NCBI GenBank assembly: GCA_900299255.1
Contig: OMJB01000049.1
Location: 1-52,011, forward strand
Direction: 5' to 3'
Source of the DNA: Sphingobacteriales bacterium
GTDB taxonomy: Bacteria; Bacteroidota; Bacteroidia; Chitinophagales; Chitinophagaceae
DNA length: 52,011 nt
The position numbers were made by a program, and so were the translations under genes. Positions 35,548-45,900 of the stretch are shown here, piece after piece (the first letter of the stretch is position 1; every line of letters starts with the position of its first letter). Under the pieces are notes generated by a model, which saw nothing but the letters and a program-made list of their open reading frames with translations, was not told where the DNA came from and ran no database searches.

Positions 35548-36489
35548 TCACCCCAGCATCATCTTTTTCATTTTCCAGAGGAGCGAGTCGTTTTTGTAGA
35601 GTACGATGTAGAGATTTCTTTGTCCGCCGAAGTTACGGAAGAAGCGTTCTACGCCTTCGTCCATACTGCCTTCGAGATCGAAAGTATGGTGCCCCATTTT
35701 TTTGGCTTCCTGCATGGCATGCCATAAGAGCAACGACATTGATTTATAGCCGCTCGCTTCGGGGTTTTGTCCGCCCATAAAGTAGTAGCTGCAGTTGTGG
35801 TCATAAACCTGCCACACTATAGCTTCGGTGGTGTTGCCGTTTCTGGCCACCCACAGCCGTGCAGCATTGTGTGCAACGCAGGCCTGCATTATACGCTCCA
35901 GGTCGGCAAGCTGATACGGGATATCATGCCCTTTTTTAGATAGTGTCTGTTTATGAAAAGCAAACAGCTCTAGCAGGGCATCGGCTGATTCAGTAATGGT
36001 CATTTCTTTTGTTGCCTGCTTCAGGTTGCGGCGCATGGTTTCTTTCATGTTGGCCAGCAAAGTGGCTTCTTCTTTTCTTAAATCTATCAGAAAGGTTTGC
36101 TGCACCTGAGGCCTGAGGTGGTATTTATTAAATAGGCCTGCCTGCATTATACCCGGCTCTACTGCCAGATGCCATACTTTGAAAGTGGGCAACTGTTTCA
36201 TCAGTTCGGCAATGGTATCGTGCTCATGGCTGTCCAGCCTGCTTTCCTTCAGGTCGTCGGGGTAAAATATATGTGGCCCCAGGTAGGGTGTGAGCAGGGG
36301 AGTGCGTATCATATTTACACCCATTTTATGCTCAACAGGGTATGCCCATATGCCGGTAACCATATCGCCCCGGGTGGCAATAGCCGCATCCCAGTCTGCA
36401 CAAACAGCATCGAGCCACCATGGCTGCATAAACAGCGGTATGCCTTTGTGCGTTTTGCAGATATCGATATAGCGGGATTTGGGGGTCAC
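35548..36489 (-). CDS. FemAB-like GNAT acyltransferase
   Basis: Protein of 313 residues resembling the CelD/BioF-type GNAT domain found in FemAB and related acyltransferases. It begins with FMQPWWLDAV. The core has KETMRRNLKQA (about 140-150) and the acyl-donor strand-loop AIVWQVYDHNCSYYFMGGQN, then SLLLWHAMQEAKKMGHHTFDLEGSM and FFRNFGG, which are hallmarks of that fold. Relatives add amino acids to peptidoglycan bridges or acylate surface sugars. No membrane segment. Its place between two FtsX-type permeases suggests an envelope role; the substrate is unknown. Confidence 0.8.
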   Translation of the reverse strand: MTPKSRYIDICKTHKGIPLFMQPWWLDAVCADWDAAIATRGDMVTGIWAYPVEHKMGVNMIRTPLLTPYLGPHIFYPDDLKESRLDSHEHDTIAELMKQLPTFKVWHLAVEPGIMQAGLFNKYHLRPQVQQTFLIDLRKEEATLLANMKETMRRNLKQATKEMTITESADALLELFAFHKQTLSKKGHDIPYQLADLERIMQACVAHNAARLWVARNGNTTEAIVWQVYDHNCSYYFMGGQNPEASGYKSMSLLLWHAMQEAKKMGHHTFDLEGSMDEGVERFFRNFGGQRNLYIVLYKNDSLLWKMKKMMLG

Positions 36490-36559
36490 TAAAAGAAGTT
36501 AAAAGTTAAAACTAAAAAGTTAAAAGCCTGGCATTTTCTGTGTTGTTTACGAACCACCT

Positions 36560-36590
36560 CCCTCTCTTTTGGAGAGGGCCGGGGAGAGGT
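36560..36590. repeat. Dispersed-type hairpin CCCTCTC/GAGAGGG
   Basis: A 7-bp perfect stem (36560-36566 with 36572-36578, loop TTTTG) followed by GCCGGGGAGAGG. I recognise this kind of CCCTCTC-TTTTG-GAGAGGGCCGGGG element as widely scattered between bacterial genes. It sits directly at the 3' end of the LolE-like gene and before the FemAB-like gene. Confidence 0.6.
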
Positions 36591-36592
36591 TC

Positions 36593-37819
36593 CTACTTAA
36601 ACTGCAGCACCTTTGCCGGCTGTATGCTGCGAATATACAAAGCCGGCAGCCACATACAAAATACACACAGCACCAGCGTAACGCAGTCTATAGCTGCTAC
36701 CTGCCACCACACAATTTTTATGGGCGCATACTTCATGTAGTAAATATCCTCCGGCAGTTTAATAAACCCGAAACGCACCTGCAGCCAGCATAAGCCGAGC
36801 CCTATGAAGTTGCCCAGCAGTATACCTACCGTGCCTATGAGTGCTGCAATACCCAGAAAAATATTACGTGTACCTTGAAAAGGCATGCCCAGCGCTTTGA
36901 GCAGCCCTATCATACGGGCGCGGCCTACCATAAGGATCACGAGTACTGCCCCCATATTGATGATGGCGACTATTGCCATTATAGTGAGCAGTATGGTACT
37001 GTTCATGCCCTGCAGCTCCAGCCAGTCGAAAATAGATGCGTAGTTGTCGTGTGTGGTGTAGGCCTCCAGTGGAGCTTTGATGAGGTTATAGTGTATGTAG
37101 TCAGCTACAGAGTCTGCATAATGCTCGCTGGTAAGGTCCAGCTGGAAGCCGTTGATACTGTCGGCAGGCCAGTTGTTGATGCGCTGCAGCAAACGGATAT
37201 CGCAGATGCCAAAGTATTTGTCTACCTCCTCCATGCCGCTGTGGTAGAGCCCGGCCACCTTTACACGGCGTATACGCGGCGCACCTGCTTCAATAAAATC
37301 GAGCTGCACGGTGTCGCCGATGTTTATGTTCAGCCGGTCGGCAGTGGTTTGTGAGAGTAGTATTTGTTTTGAGTAGGATGTGTCGGAGTAGTCTATAGCA
37401 GAACCAGTTGTAGTAATGCCGCTCAGGAAATGATAATCCTGCTGCACACCCTTGAGCCTTAGTCCTTCCATGCTGCCGTGTGCCTGTACAATAACGGGTC
37501 GGTCGGCAAACGGGTATACTGCGCGTACATGCGGTATCTGCTTCATGGAGTCGGCGAGGGCGCGGTTGTAATAAATGGGCTCGTTAAAAGACAGCGAGTT
37601 AGAACGGGTTTCATCGAACGGGATCACATGCACATGGCCCATGAAGCCGTATAGTTTTTCGGTGACGGAGTATTTGAAACCCGTAACCACAGCAATAGCT
37701 ACAATCATTACTGCTACGCTTAGTGCAGTAGCAACAATGGACAACCTGATGATAAAAGAAGAGAAAGAACCCTTCTGCCTTATCAGGTATCGGCGTGCTA
37801 TGAAAAACGGCAGATTCAA
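36593..37819 (-). CDS. LolE/FtsX-type ABC transporter permease
   Basis: Permease of 408 residues close to the lipoprotein-releasing LolC/LolE group: it starts MNLPFFIARRYLIRQKGSFS, the usual opening of these proteins. A first helix (about 22-48) and a periplasmic domain with KGVQQDYHFLSGITTTGS and SKQILLSQTTADRLNINIGD follow, then three helices (about 275-400) including MAIVAIINMGAVLVILMVGR and MIGLLKALG. Translation starts with TTG at 37819, just after an in-frame stop complement. In Lol systems the permease pulls lipoproteins from the inner membrane to LolA. The ATPase LolD is not adjacent, as is common in Bacteroidota. A general FtsX exporter is the alternative. Confidence 0.88.
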   Translation of the reverse strand: MNLPFFIARRYLIRQKGSFSSFIIRLSIVATALSVAVMIVAIAVVTGFKYSVTEKLYGFMGHVHVIPFDETRSNSLSFNEPIYYNRALADSMKQIPHVRAVYPFADRPVIVQAHGSMEGLRLKGVQQDYHFLSGITTTGSAIDYSDTSYSKQILLSQTTADRLNINIGDTVQLDFIEAGAPRIRRVKVAGLYHSGMEEVDKYFGICDIRLLQRINNWPADSINGFQLDLTSEHYADSVADYIHYNLIKAPLEAYTTHDNYASIFDWLELQGMNSTILLTIMAIVAIINMGAVLVILMVGRARMIGLLKALGMPFQGTRNIFLGIAALIGTVGILLGNFIGLGLCWLQVRFGFIKLPEDIYYMKYAPIKIVWWQVAAIDCVTLVLCVFCMWLPALYIRSIQPAKVLQFK

Positions 37820-37905
37820 ATTAGTGTCCGGGCGTGGTTACGCTCCCTGTAAAAGTAAATCTTTTACCAATGGGCTTGCTCAAAATGTAGCAGTGGCTTT
37901 TTTGC

Positions 37906-37983
37906 TGCAATCGGATTGCAACTGTGCGAATAAAACCGCTCTGCGAATTATTTCCTGATTACGGGAACCAAAACCGGTTTTGG
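37906..37983. repeat. Two inverted repeats upstream of the LolE-like gene
   Basis: TGCAATC-G-GATTGCA (37906-37920) is a 7-bp inverted repeat with a 1-nt centre. CCAAAACCGGTTTTGG (37968-37983) is a perfect 16-bp palindrome. They lie 87-164 bases before the LolE-like TTG start and after the end of the orphan small gene. They could be protein-binding sites; no function is known. Confidence 0.45.
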
Positions 37984-38060
37984 CTGAGCAAAGAATATTC
38001 TGCGGAATGCGAGCAAAGTAAGTATAATAATCATGTTAAGTTGTTTAATGGGTATACAAA

Positions 38061-38303
38061 TTATTTCGCCAAAGATTTTGACCTGGTAGTATTGTTTAAT
38101 GCAATAGAATAGGTGCCTTTGTTAACAACATTGTTAAGAACAATAGCATCTTTGGAGACATAGGAAGGCAGGTAAGCCCTTACGATAACGCCATCAACTA
38201 TCTCATAATTGCTTAAAGTGCGCCTGATAGCCTCTTTCGGAGACTTAACCAGCAGTTGGGCCTGCTTTGGCCTGCATTCTGATTTTCTAGTTACTAATTT
38301 CAT
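38061..38303 (-). CDS. Orphan 80-residue basic protein
   Basis: Protein of 80 residues from the ATG at 38301-38303 (MKLVTRKSECRPKQAQLLVK). It is rich in Lys, Arg, Val and Ser, without signal peptide or membrane helix. The middle, SPKEAIRRTLSNYEIVDGVIVRAYLP, looks structured: a helix and then strands. A complete two-box promoter lies 16-45 bases upstream, which is the main reason I accept the gene. I do not recognise any family. An alternative start six codons upstream at 38321 falls inside the promoter and is unlikely. Possible roles (DNA-binding or toxin/antitoxin part) cannot be told from the sequence. Confidence 0.55.
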   Translation of the reverse strand: MKLVTRKSECRPKQAQLLVKSPKEAIRRTLSNYEIVDGVIVRAYLPSYVSKDAIVLNNVVNKGTYSIALNNTTRSKSLAK

Positions 38304-38318
38304 GCCACAACGTTTTTT

Positions 38319-38348
38319 CAAATATACTGTTAACTTTTGAATAACAAA
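38319..38348 (-). promoter_or_regulatory. Two-box promoter of orphan small gene
   Basis: On the minus strand TTTG (38345-38348), 18 nt, then TATATTTG (38319-38326). Both boxes are exact and the spacing is ideal. The transcript would start around 38312, 9 nt before the ATG. Confidence 0.7.
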
Positions 38349-38557
38349 GTCAAATTCACTACGTTAACAAATTTAAATAAATTAATAATTGTTAACGAGC
38401 TGAGAATGCGAGAGGGAGTAATACCATAATTGTTAGTTTGGCATTGGCTTTGAATATTATTAATGGCGAAATAGGATTGCGAACGGTTTGCTGCAATTTT
38501 CAACATTCCTCTTGCTTTCTTTTTTTCACGCTGGGGTATGGCAGGTGGTGGGTTTAA

Positions 38558-38590
38558 TTTTTGTTATGTAGTGTATTATTTCTACTTTTG
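38558..38590 (+). promoter_or_regulatory. Two-box promoter, possibly giving a leaderless mRNA
   Basis: TTTTTG (38558-38563), 19 nt, TACTTTTG (38583-38590), and then the ATG at 38596 after only 5 bases. With the usual -7 geometry, transcription would start at or next to the start codon. Confidence 0.65.
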
Positions 38591-38595
38591 AATAT

Positions 38596-39675
38596 ATGAA
38601 ACAAATAGCTACTCTCGTTTTATTTTTAGCGGCATTCGGTACTGCAAATGCCCAGATAACTATTACTGCGGCAGATATGCCTGTTGCCGGCGATACCCTC
38701 AGGTACAGCTTTGCAAGCCCGGTTGGTTCAACTATTGACCTGACTGATATTGGAACTGCTAAAACGTGGAATTTTGCTTTTACGCCTATCAGGCAGGGAG
38801 TGGATACTTACCGTACAGCGGCTTCTGTAAACCTGCTCTACGGCCTCACCATCTTCTCGGGCTACGGATACAAGGTTGCAGACAGTTTCCCTCTGCCGCT
38901 GCCGGGCATATCTATTCAGCAGGTGTACACCTTCTTTGAAAAGAAGAGCTCGCCCAGCAGGTATCAGGCTCAGGCGTTCGCTGCTGTAATATCAGGGATT
39001 CCAACTCCGATCAATTACTCTGATCCGGATGAATGGTACTACTTTCCGCTGAACTATTTAAACAGCGACAGTTCTACTTACAAGCTGAATATAAGCCTGC
39101 CTTCAATAGGTGGCATAAAGCAAGTGGGTTACCGCAAAACCACAGTGGACGCGTGGGGAACGATCACTACACCATTTTATACAACGCCTACGAACTGCAT
39201 CAGGGTAAGGTCTGAGATACATGAAATTGATTCAGTGCAGTTCGGTACATTCCCGTCAATCGGTTTCCCAAGAAATTCTGTAGAATACAAGTGGCTGGTG
39301 AACGGAGATCATTACCCGGCATTGTGGGTGACTACCAATGTGCTGCCAGGTGGCGGTACTGAAACCATCAGCAATATCAGGTACAGGGACAATCCATTGC
39401 CCGATACCACAGTTGTTGACAATCATGTAGGCGAGGTTAAAAATAATGTTACTGTAATCAACGCATATCCCAATCCGTCTGTAAGCGGTGTGTATGAACT
39501 GGATATACCACAGGGATGGCAGCATTACACGATTGAGGTATACGATATGCTGTCGAAGGAAGCGGCTTTGTTCAGGGATCAGAGGAGAATTGACATCAGC
39601 CATCTGCCATCGGGCAGGTATATGGGCCGCATCACATCGGAAGAGGGTGTGGGTTATGTGCAGTTAGTGCGGTAA
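38596..39675 (+). CDS. Secreted protein with type IX sorting domain
   Basis: Protein of 359 residues with a signal peptide (1-19, ending TANAQ) and a T9SS type A sorting domain at about 290-359. The latter shows INAYPNPSVSGVYELD, IEVYDMLSKEA, the ISHLPSGRYMGRI turn and a final VQLVR. The body (20-285) is beta-rich (WNFAFTPIRQGVDTYRTA, YYFPLNYLNSDSSTYKLNI) with no recognised catalytic motif. It should be exported by the T9SS and attached to or released from the cell surface after the CTD is cut. Unrecognised family beyond the CTD. Confidence 0.85.
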   Translation: MKQIATLVLFLAAFGTANAQITITAADMPVAGDTLRYSFASPVGSTIDLTDIGTAKTWNFAFTPIRQGVDTYRTAASVNLLYGLTIFSGYGYKVADSFPLPLPGISIQQVYTFFEKKSSPSRYQAQAFAAVISGIPTPINYSDPDEWYYFPLNYLNSDSSTYKLNISLPSIGGIKQVGYRKTTVDAWGTITTPFYTTPTNCIRVRSEIHEIDSVQFGTFPSIGFPRNSVEYKWLVNGDHYPALWVTTNVLPGGGTETISNIRYRDNPLPDTTVVDNHVGEVKNNVTVINAYPNPSVSGVYELDIPQGWQHYTIEVYDMLSKEAALFRDQRRIDISHLPSGRYMGRITSEEGVGYVQLVR

Positions 39676-39700
39676 AGCAGGAGGGTGCGCTCCTGCTTTT
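39674..39700 (+). terminator. Rho-independent terminator after secreted CTD protein
   Basis: A 10-bp perfect stem AAAGCAGGAG (39674-39683) with CTCCTGCTTT (39690-39699), loop GGTGCG, ending in T's. The left arm overlaps the stop codon. Confidence 0.85.
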
Positions 39701-39980
39701 GGTAATTCTGTATCGTTCTCATTTAGATAATAATGATAAGTCATAAATAATTACTTTTTGGTTTTTTCCAGTCATCAGGGTAGAGAACTATCATAAACAA
39801 GAGAAGTTTAGGTTTACTAAAAACGAGCAAATGCCATATTAGTTTTGTTTGAATTGCATGTGTTTAAAGTTCAAAGCGACTTATGAATTTAAAAAATGGA
39901 TATTGCATATCTAGTAGATTTTCACTAATATTGTAGACTTTATTTTTAGAAATTTTTAAATATAGTTAAATCAGTTGCAA
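39701..39980. other. AT-rich spacer before giant Ig-repeat gene
   Basis: 280 bases of AT-rich DNA without a gene. No exact TAnnTTTG lies near the start; TATTTTTA (about 39940-39947) is a one-mismatch candidate. Regulation of the giant gene may therefore need an activator or another sigma factor. Confidence 0.4.
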
Positions 39981-42900
39981 ATGAGAAAGATGCGTTTACT
40001 TATAACCTCAGTAATTTGTTTGTTGGGTTTTGTTTCCGGCGTCAGTGCGCAGGTAAATCTTATCACAACCTATATAGGCAATGGTACCGGAGGTTATGCC
40101 GGTGATGGTGGCCCGGCAACGGCAGCAACAGTGAGAGTTAATACCCCGGGAATGCTCAATTTTGACCCGTCAGGCAACTTATACATCTGCGATAACTCGA
40201 ACAACAGGCTGAGAAAGGTGGATATGACAACCGGTATCATATCGCTAGTGGCAGGAAGTGGTGCGACTGGTGTCGGTGGTGATGGTGCTGCTGCAACAGC
40301 GTGCCAGTTTGGTGCCGGCGGCGGTTTTAACCCAGGCGTGGCAGGCGTGGCAGTTGATGGTTCTGGCAACATTTACGTTAGTGATGGTACCAATAATAAA
40401 ATCAGAAAAATTGATGGTGCCGGCATTATCACAACTTTTGCAGGAACAGGCACAGCAGGCGCAACAGGAGACGGAGGCCCTGCAAGTTCGGCATTGCTTA
40501 GTGCGCCGCGTGGGCTGTTCATTGCATCGAACAAACTTTATATTGCCGATGCCAACAACAACAAAATAAGAGTGATTGATCTGGCAACTAACACCATAAG
40601 CCTTGTGGCAGGAACCGGTACTGCCGGTGCAGCCGGTGATGGTGGATCTGCCGCCACAGCGCAACTCAATGCCCCAAGAGGAGTATGCGTAGATGCCTCA
40701 GGTAATATATTCATTGCCGACAGAAGTAATAACAAAGTAAGAAAAATAACGACAGGTACCAACATTATTTCGACCTATGCCGGTAACGGAACAGGCGGAT
40801 ATGCAGGAGATAACGGCCCATCAACGGCTGCTACCTGCCAGGTAAACAGACCTACAGATGTGAAAATTGATGCAGCGGGCAATCTGTTCATTTCTGATAA
40901 CGGTAATGGCGTAGTGAGGATGGTAAGTGCAGCGGGAATTATTACAACAGTGGCCGGTACTTCAGGCTTTGGTGGTGCTGCGGGTGATGGCGGCCCGGCT
41001 ACGGCAAGTGCAGTAAGGGTCAATCCGTTCGGCTTGGCTGTTACAGATATGAATCACTTCTACATTGGTGACTTCAATAACAACCGCATCCGTTATGTAA
41101 AGCCCAACAGTGTTCCCTATTTTACTGGCGGAGTTGCAATTCCTTTTGTTGTTTGCCAGAATTCTGTTGGTGACAGCCTTAATACGCTGCTCCAGGTAAT
41201 AGATTCAGATAATGCACAATCGCTCACATGGAGTGTTGTTACTCCGGCTAACCATGGCGCACTAGTGGCGAGTGCACTTCGTACTTCAAACGGAGGGGCG
41301 ATCACACCTACCGGATTGTACTACACCCCAACTACGGGATATAGCGGCCTTGATACTTTTGTTGTAGAGATTGCAGACCCATATAATTCTTCAACCACTA
41401 CGGTTTATGTGACGGTAAATCCGTTTCCGGTGGTTGCAGCAATTGGTGGGTCGAATACAGTGTGCCTGGGAGGTACAACAACACTTACTGATGCTACAGC
41501 GGGTGGTACATGGGGGGCTACTAACACCAATGCATCCGTTGCAAGCGGCCTGGTGACGGGATTAGTGCTGGGTGTTGATACTATTACTTATGCTGTTACA
41601 AACAGCTGTGGCACTACAACTGTTTCTAAAGTTGTAACTGTAATAACAACTCCGGCTATTCCTGCAGCAATCACAGGGCCGGCTTCGGTTTGTGCGGGCA
41701 GTGGAATTATTTTAAATGATGCAACCCCCGGCGGTTTGTGGACCAGCAGTGCCACCACTACTGCAACAGTAGGGTCGCTATCTGGTGGAGTAACAGGTGT
41801 GGCCGCAGGTACTGCTAATATATCTTATACTGTTACAAATGCCTGTGGCAGCGCATTTGTATTCAAGGCAATTACGGTGAATATAGCACCAGGTGCTATA
41901 AGCGGGTCATCAATTTCATGTGTAGGCGCTTCTAATTCACTCACGTGCTCGCCTGGAGGTGGCACATGGGCCAGCAGCAACACTGCTGCTGCAACGATTG
42001 GTTCATCTTCCGGTTCAGTGACCGGAGTTGGTACAGGTACTACAACAATATCATACACGCTGAGCGATGGCTGCTTTTCTACAATGCCTGTAACAGTTAA
42101 TGCTCCGCCGGCAGCGATTACAGGTTCATTAAATGTATGCGTAGGAGGTACAACAGCATTAACTGACGGCGGTGGTGGTACATGGACTTCGGGTACAACC
42201 AGCGTTGCAACGGTTGGTTCTCTTACCGGCCTGGTAAATGCAATTGCACCAGGTACCTCAGTAATAACATATGCAGTTGGAGGATGCTCTGTAACTGCTA
42301 CTGTAACGGTGGCTGCTAATCCGGCTGCGATTACACCGGCTACACCGGTGAGCATATGTGTAGGCGCTACAGCTTCGCTTGGTGATGTAACCCCTGCCGG
42401 TACATGGAGTACCAGTTCGGCAGGCGTAGCTACCGTAAGTGGCACCGGCCTGGTTACTGGTGTTACGGCAGGCTCAGCAACAATATCTTATACGGTTTCG
42501 GGATGTTCTTCTATTAAAACAGTTACCGTACTCACTACGCCTGTAGCACTTTCACCTGCATCGGCCAGCGTTTGCGTGGGCCTCACTGTAACATTTACCG
42601 ATGGTGTTCCTGGCGGAACATGGTCGAGCAGTGCACCGGGTACTGCTAGTGTAGTGGGTGGTGTAGTAACGGGCGTGGCGCCGGGCAATGCAACTATTAC
42701 CTATGCTATTGGTACATGTTCTGTAACTGTTCCTGTGACAGTAAATGCTAACCCTGCGGCTATTACGCCTGCTGGCGGCCTTAACATTTGCGTTGGTGCA
42801 ACAGGCAGCATGGGAGATATTACTCCTGGTGGTGTGTGGAGCAGCGGTTCTACTGGTGTAGCTACGGTTGGTACTTCAGGTACTGTTACTGGCGTGAGTA

Positions 42901-45900
42901 CAGGCCTGGCAACGATTTCATACACAGTAAATGGCTGTTCTGCTTTGTCTTCTGTAACTGTAAATACGGTTCCTGCGGCAATTTCCCCTGCAACTGCTAC
43001 AGTGTGCCCTGGCGGTACTGTAACACTGACCGATGCGACACCAGGCGGAGTATGGACGAGTACATCACCTTCTATTGCTACAGTTGTTGGTGGAGTTGTA
43101 ACAGGTGTTACAGCGGGTACAACAATTATATCTTATACTTTAGGCATCTGCGGCGTATCGGCATCAGTAACGGTGAACCCTGCACCTAATGCAGGTACTA
43201 TTACAGGGCCTGGCACAGTATGTACTACATTGTCTATCTCATTAACGGATGCCGCACCTGGAGGCGTATGGAGCAGCAGTAACCCAGGGGTGGCTACAGT
43301 TGGCACAACGGGTACCGTAACCGGTGTTAGCCTAGGTACTGTAACTATTTCCTATAATGTTACCAATAGCTGTGGTACAGCAGTTGCAACATATAGTGTT
43401 ACTGTGAGTTCGGCGGCAAGTGCGGGTGTTATATCCGGTTTAAGCTCATTGTGCGCAGGTACATTTACTGTGATGACAGAAACTGTAACCGGCGGCGTAT
43501 GGAGTGTAACAAATACAAATGCAAGTGTTACCGGTACGGGTGTTGTTACCGGTATTACTCCGGGTATAGACACTGTGAAGTATACAGTAACCAATGCCTG
43601 CGGATCTGTATCTGCAGTACATCCAATAAACATTGGGCCCTACCTGACAGCTGGCACTATAACAGGTGCATCAACTGTTTGCCAGGGTTCAACAATTACC
43701 CTTTCTGATGCGACACCGGGAGGTGTTTGGAGTTCCGGTACGCCCGGTGTAGCAACCGTCAGCACTGGTGGTGTGGTTACAGGTGTAAGCGGCGGAACAA
43801 CTACAATATCATATACGGTTACCAGCAGCTGCGGTACTATTTCGGCTGTTAAAACTATTAGTGTTACACCAAGCCCAACGGCTGGTACTGTTACAGGCTC
43901 GGCGACTATTTGTGTGGGTATGACAGGTACATATACGGATGTGGTTCCGGGTGGTACCTGGAGTGTAACAAATGCCAACGCGACTATTTCCGGCGCCGGC
44001 ACTTTGACAGCTATTACTGCCGGTGTTGATACCGTTGTGTATACTGTTACCACCGCCTGCGGAACTGCTACAGCAAAGCTAGAAGTTACAATAGGCGCCG
44101 CAATTACTGCGGGTACTATTTCAGGTTCAACCAGCGTTTGTGAAGGTTCGTCAATTTTATTGACTGACGGAACGCCCGGCGGTATCTGGAGCGCCAGCAA
44201 TACCAATGCAACAGTATCTGGTGGGCTGGTTACAGGCGTAGCTGCGGGCCTTGTGGATATTTCGTATACAGTATCAAGTGCCTGTGGTTCTGCTTCGGCA
44301 GTAGTAACTGTTTTGGTTAATCCATTGCCGAATGCTGGTACTATAGCGGGCCCATCGGCTGTATGTGTGGGTACGTCCATCACTCTTACTGATGCAGCGC
44401 CAGGCGGTGTATGGAGTGCAAGCAATGCCAATGCAACCGTATCAGGTGGTATTGTTACGGGTATTTCTTCGGGAACTGATGATATATCATATACAGTAAC
44501 GAACGGATGCGGAACAGCTTCGGCGGTGAGTACGGTACTGATTTCAGTAACGCCTTTTGCGGGAACTATTTCTGGCCCATCAAATGTTTGCCCAGGTGCT
44601 TCTATCACATTAACGGATGCTACCCCTGGTGGTGTATGGAGCGCCAGCAACACAAATGCAACCGTTGCAGGCGGTATTGTTATTGGTGTTACAGCGGGAA
44701 CAGTTGATATATCGTATACTGTATCAACAGGTTGCGGAACAGCAGTTGCATCTGTGACTATCGTTGTTGACCCATTGCCAAATGCAGGAGCGATTTCTGG
44801 CCCGGCAAGTGTTTGTATCGGCGCAGTAATAACACTGACTGATGCGGCGCCAGGTGGCGTATGGAGTGCGAGCAACGCCAATGCAACCGTGTCTGGCGGT
44901 GTTGTTACCGGTGTTACCGCCGGAACAGACGATATCAGCTATACTGTTACAAACACCTGCGGTACTGCCAGTGCAGTAAGCACTATCAGCATAGACCCTT
45001 TGCCGGATGCTGGTGCTATAACCGGTATTCCTTTTGTTTGTGTGGGGACAACAACCACGCTGGCTGATGCCGCACCTGGTGGCCTATGGAGTGCAAGCAA
45101 TGCCAATGCAACAGTAGCAGGAGGTGTAGTTACCGGTGTAAGTGCAGGTACAGATGATATCTCTTACACTGTGACAAATGGCTGCGGTACTGCATCGGCA
45201 ATAGTTACAATAACTGTAAACAACCCACCAGCAGTAGGCACTATAAGCGGGCCATCTACAGTATGTAAAACAGCCACAATTACGCTTACAGAAGGCACAA
45301 CGGGTGGTATCTGGAGTGCAACCAATAGCCGTGCAACTGTAAGTTCAGCGGGTTTGGTGACAGGTGTTTCAACGGGTATAGATACCATTAAGTACACTGT
45401 AACAAATGCATGCGGAAGCGTATCTGCAATGAAAGCCGTAACGGTAATACAGATACCAAGCCCAGGAACAATAACCGGCGCATCGGCTGTATGTGAGGGC
45501 GCAACTATAATACTCACCGATGCCGTGACCGGCGGTACATGGAGCAGCGGCAGCATAGCAACAGCAACCGTTTCGGGTGGTGTTGTAACAGGTGTGGCTG
45601 CTGGAACCGCTACTATTTACTATACTGTTTCTAATGTATGTGGTACCAGGTATACCAGCCATGCGGTGACAGTACATTCTGCATCAGACTGCAGTGCGGC
45701 TGTAAAAACAACTGCTGCAGTGCAAGACGAACTGAAAGTATATCCTAATCCTAACAGGGGTGTATTCAGCATGAATCTTGTAACAGAGAACGATGAGCAG
45801 GTAAATGTTGTGATCACCAACATTATAGGTAAGAAAGTAAGGGAATTTAATACTGTTACCAACAAGGCCAGCGAAATACAAATGAATGTAGCTCCTGGTA

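Noticed and set aside
43640-44881. 413-codon minus-strand ORF inside the Ig-repeat gene
   Set aside because: It mirrors the tandem repeats (every unit gives the same antisense peptide, ALHTPPG-type), has no promoter or signal, and the plus strand has clear domains throughout.
41427-45675. Regular 225-bp repeats as a CRISPR-like or satellite array
   Set aside because: The period is a multiple of three, an open frame runs throughout and each unit is an Ig-like domain; no short repeat/spacer alternation.
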